This document shows positions 5,473 to 6,217 of a stretch of DNA of 6,217 nt, one piece after another. The position numbers and the translations under genes are program-made. The stretch is from Ramlibacter sp. (GTDB lineage: Bacteria; Pseudomonadota; Gammaproteobacteria; Burkholderiales; Burkholderiaceae_C): the NCBI GenBank assembly GCA_021156245.1, contig JAJNBO010000172.1, positions 1 to 6,217 of the forward strand. Direction: 5' to 3'. Under the pieces are notes generated by a model. That model was not told where the DNA came from. It worked only from the letters and a program-made list of their open reading frames with translations, and searched no databases. Each line of letters starts with the position of its first letter. Within the stretch, counting starts at the first letter, position 1.

Positions 5473-6217
5473 GCCGGCACCTCGCTGCGCTCGGGCGCTC
5501 GCCGCGCGAACCGCTTGTCACGATCGTACGGGAACACGTCGTGCACGTGGCCGGCGAGGATGCGCTCCTTGTGCTGTTGCCAGAAGGCTGGGTCGAGCAG
5601 GTCGCCGTGGTGCTTCATGAAAACCTCGCGCACCGCCGGATGGCCCAGGAGGAAGGGCGCGAAGCTTTCCGGGAAGACGTCCCTGGGGCCGACCTTGTAC
5701 CAGACCTCGCCGGACATCTCCTCCTCCTCCGTGCGCGGCGGCGGCACCTTGCGGAAATTGCAGTCGGTGAGGTATTCGATCTCGTCGTAGTCGTAGAACA
5801 CGACCTTGCCGTTGCGCGTGACGCCGAAGTTCTTCCACAGCATGTCGCCGGGGAAGATGTTGGCGGCCACGAGGTCCTTGATCGCGTTGCCGTATTCGAG
5901 GACGGCGCGTTCCACCTGGCCCCGCTCGCCCGCCTCGAAGGCTTCCTGCAGGTAGATGTTCAGCGGGATCATGCGGCGTTCGATGTAGAGGTGCTTGATG
6001 ATCACCTCTTCGTGGCCGTCGCCGTCGCGGTCGCCCACTTCCAGCTGGCTCGGGGCGAAGGCGCGGATCTCCTCCAGCAGCTCGTCCTCGAACCGGTCGC
6101 GTGCGAACGCCACCTCGCTGTACTCCAGCGTGTCGGCCATGCGCCCCACCCGGTCGTGCTGCTTGACCAGCAGGTACTTGCCCTGGACCTGCTCGCGCGA
6201 GGTGTCCTTCTGCGGCG
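5469..6217 (-). CDS. aceK: Isocitrate dehydrogenase kinase/phosphatase, C-terminal part (5' end outside window)
   Basis: AceK phosphorylates and dephosphorylates NADP-isocitrate dehydrogenase, lowering or restoring its activity and so switching isocitrate between the TCA cycle and the glyoxylate shunt. The visible 248 residues are the C-terminal part of a protein that is usually about 580-600 residues long. They match E. coli AceK closely in [57 protein letters not shown] and [11 protein letters not shown]. In fragment numbering, Asp124 and Asn129 in GDMLWKN and Asp142/Asp144 in YDYDE are the counterparts of the E. coli catalytic and metal-binding residues Asp457, Asn462, Asp475 and Asp477, so the active site is intact. 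The frame stays open to the window edge ([23 protein letters not shown]), so the internal GTG and ATG codons near 6149 and 6140 are not starts. It is the first visible gene of the operon; aceA and aceB are not in view. Confidence 0.97.
   Translation of the reverse strand, partial: PQKDTSREQVQGKYLLVKQHDRVGRMADTLEYSEVAFARDRFEDELLEEIRAFAPSQLEVGDRDGDGHEEVIIKHLYIERRMIPLNIYLQEAFEAGERGQVERAVLEYGNAIKDLVAANIFPGDMLWKNFGVTRNGKVVFYDYDEIEYLTDCNFRKVPPPRTEEEEMSGEVWYKVGPRDVFPESFAPFLLGHPAVREVFMKHHGDLLDPAFWQQHKERILAGHVHDVFPYDRDKRFARRAPERSEVPA

Noticed and set aside
1..6217. CRISPR array, insertion sequence, tRNA or phage-like content
   Set aside because: No regularly spaced repeats, transposase motifs, terminal inverted repeats or tRNA-like cloverleaf were seen. 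The minus-strand genes fill nearly all of the sequence.

Overview
The window is a tightly packed, GC-rich chromosomal segment, and every gene I can support lies on the minus strand. The GC-rich third positions, the AceK sequence, and the set of thiolase, SDR and acyl-CoA dehydrogenase proteins suggest a betaproteobacterium of the order Burkholderiales, possibly Comamonadaceae (Ramlibacter/Variovorax-like). That assignment is inference from protein resemblance recalled from memory, not from a database search.

Layout in the direction of transcription, from the right edge leftwards: (1) the C-terminal ~250 residues of aceK, isocitrate dehydrogenase kinase/phosphatase, whose 5' part lies beyond the window; (2) a secreted alpha/beta hydrolase with a signal peptide; (3) a 165-residue protein of unknown function with one N-terminal membrane segment; (4) a thiolase (acetyl-CoA C-acyltransferase); (5) a short-chain dehydrogenase/reductase that appears to start with CTG; (6) an FAD-dependent acyl-CoA dehydrogenase; (7) a YchJ/UPF0225 SEC-C protein; (8) a HAD-IA phosphatase. 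A gap of about 90-115 bases follows at the left edge, with a weak candidate for the next gene start at its end.

The eight genes look like one operon. Five of the seven junctions are 4-base start/stop overlaps (ATGA, ATGA, CTGA, GTGA, GTGA). The other two gaps are 12 and 6 bases, and no terminator or promoter is visible between genes. Physiologically, AceK sets the split of isocitrate between the TCA cycle and the glyoxylate shunt, while the thiolase and acyl-CoA dehydrogenase produce acetyl-CoA from acyl-CoAs. Co-transcription would therefore tie acetyl-CoA supply to glyoxylate-shunt control. The hydrolase, membrane protein, YchJ protein and HAD phosphatase have no assigned role in this logic.

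I see no mobile element, CRISPR array, tRNA, rRNA or defence system. The points most worth checking are the CTG start of the SDR, the unknown membrane protein, the in-frame SDR-TAG-dehydrogenase junction, and the AceK/acyl-CoA gene association.
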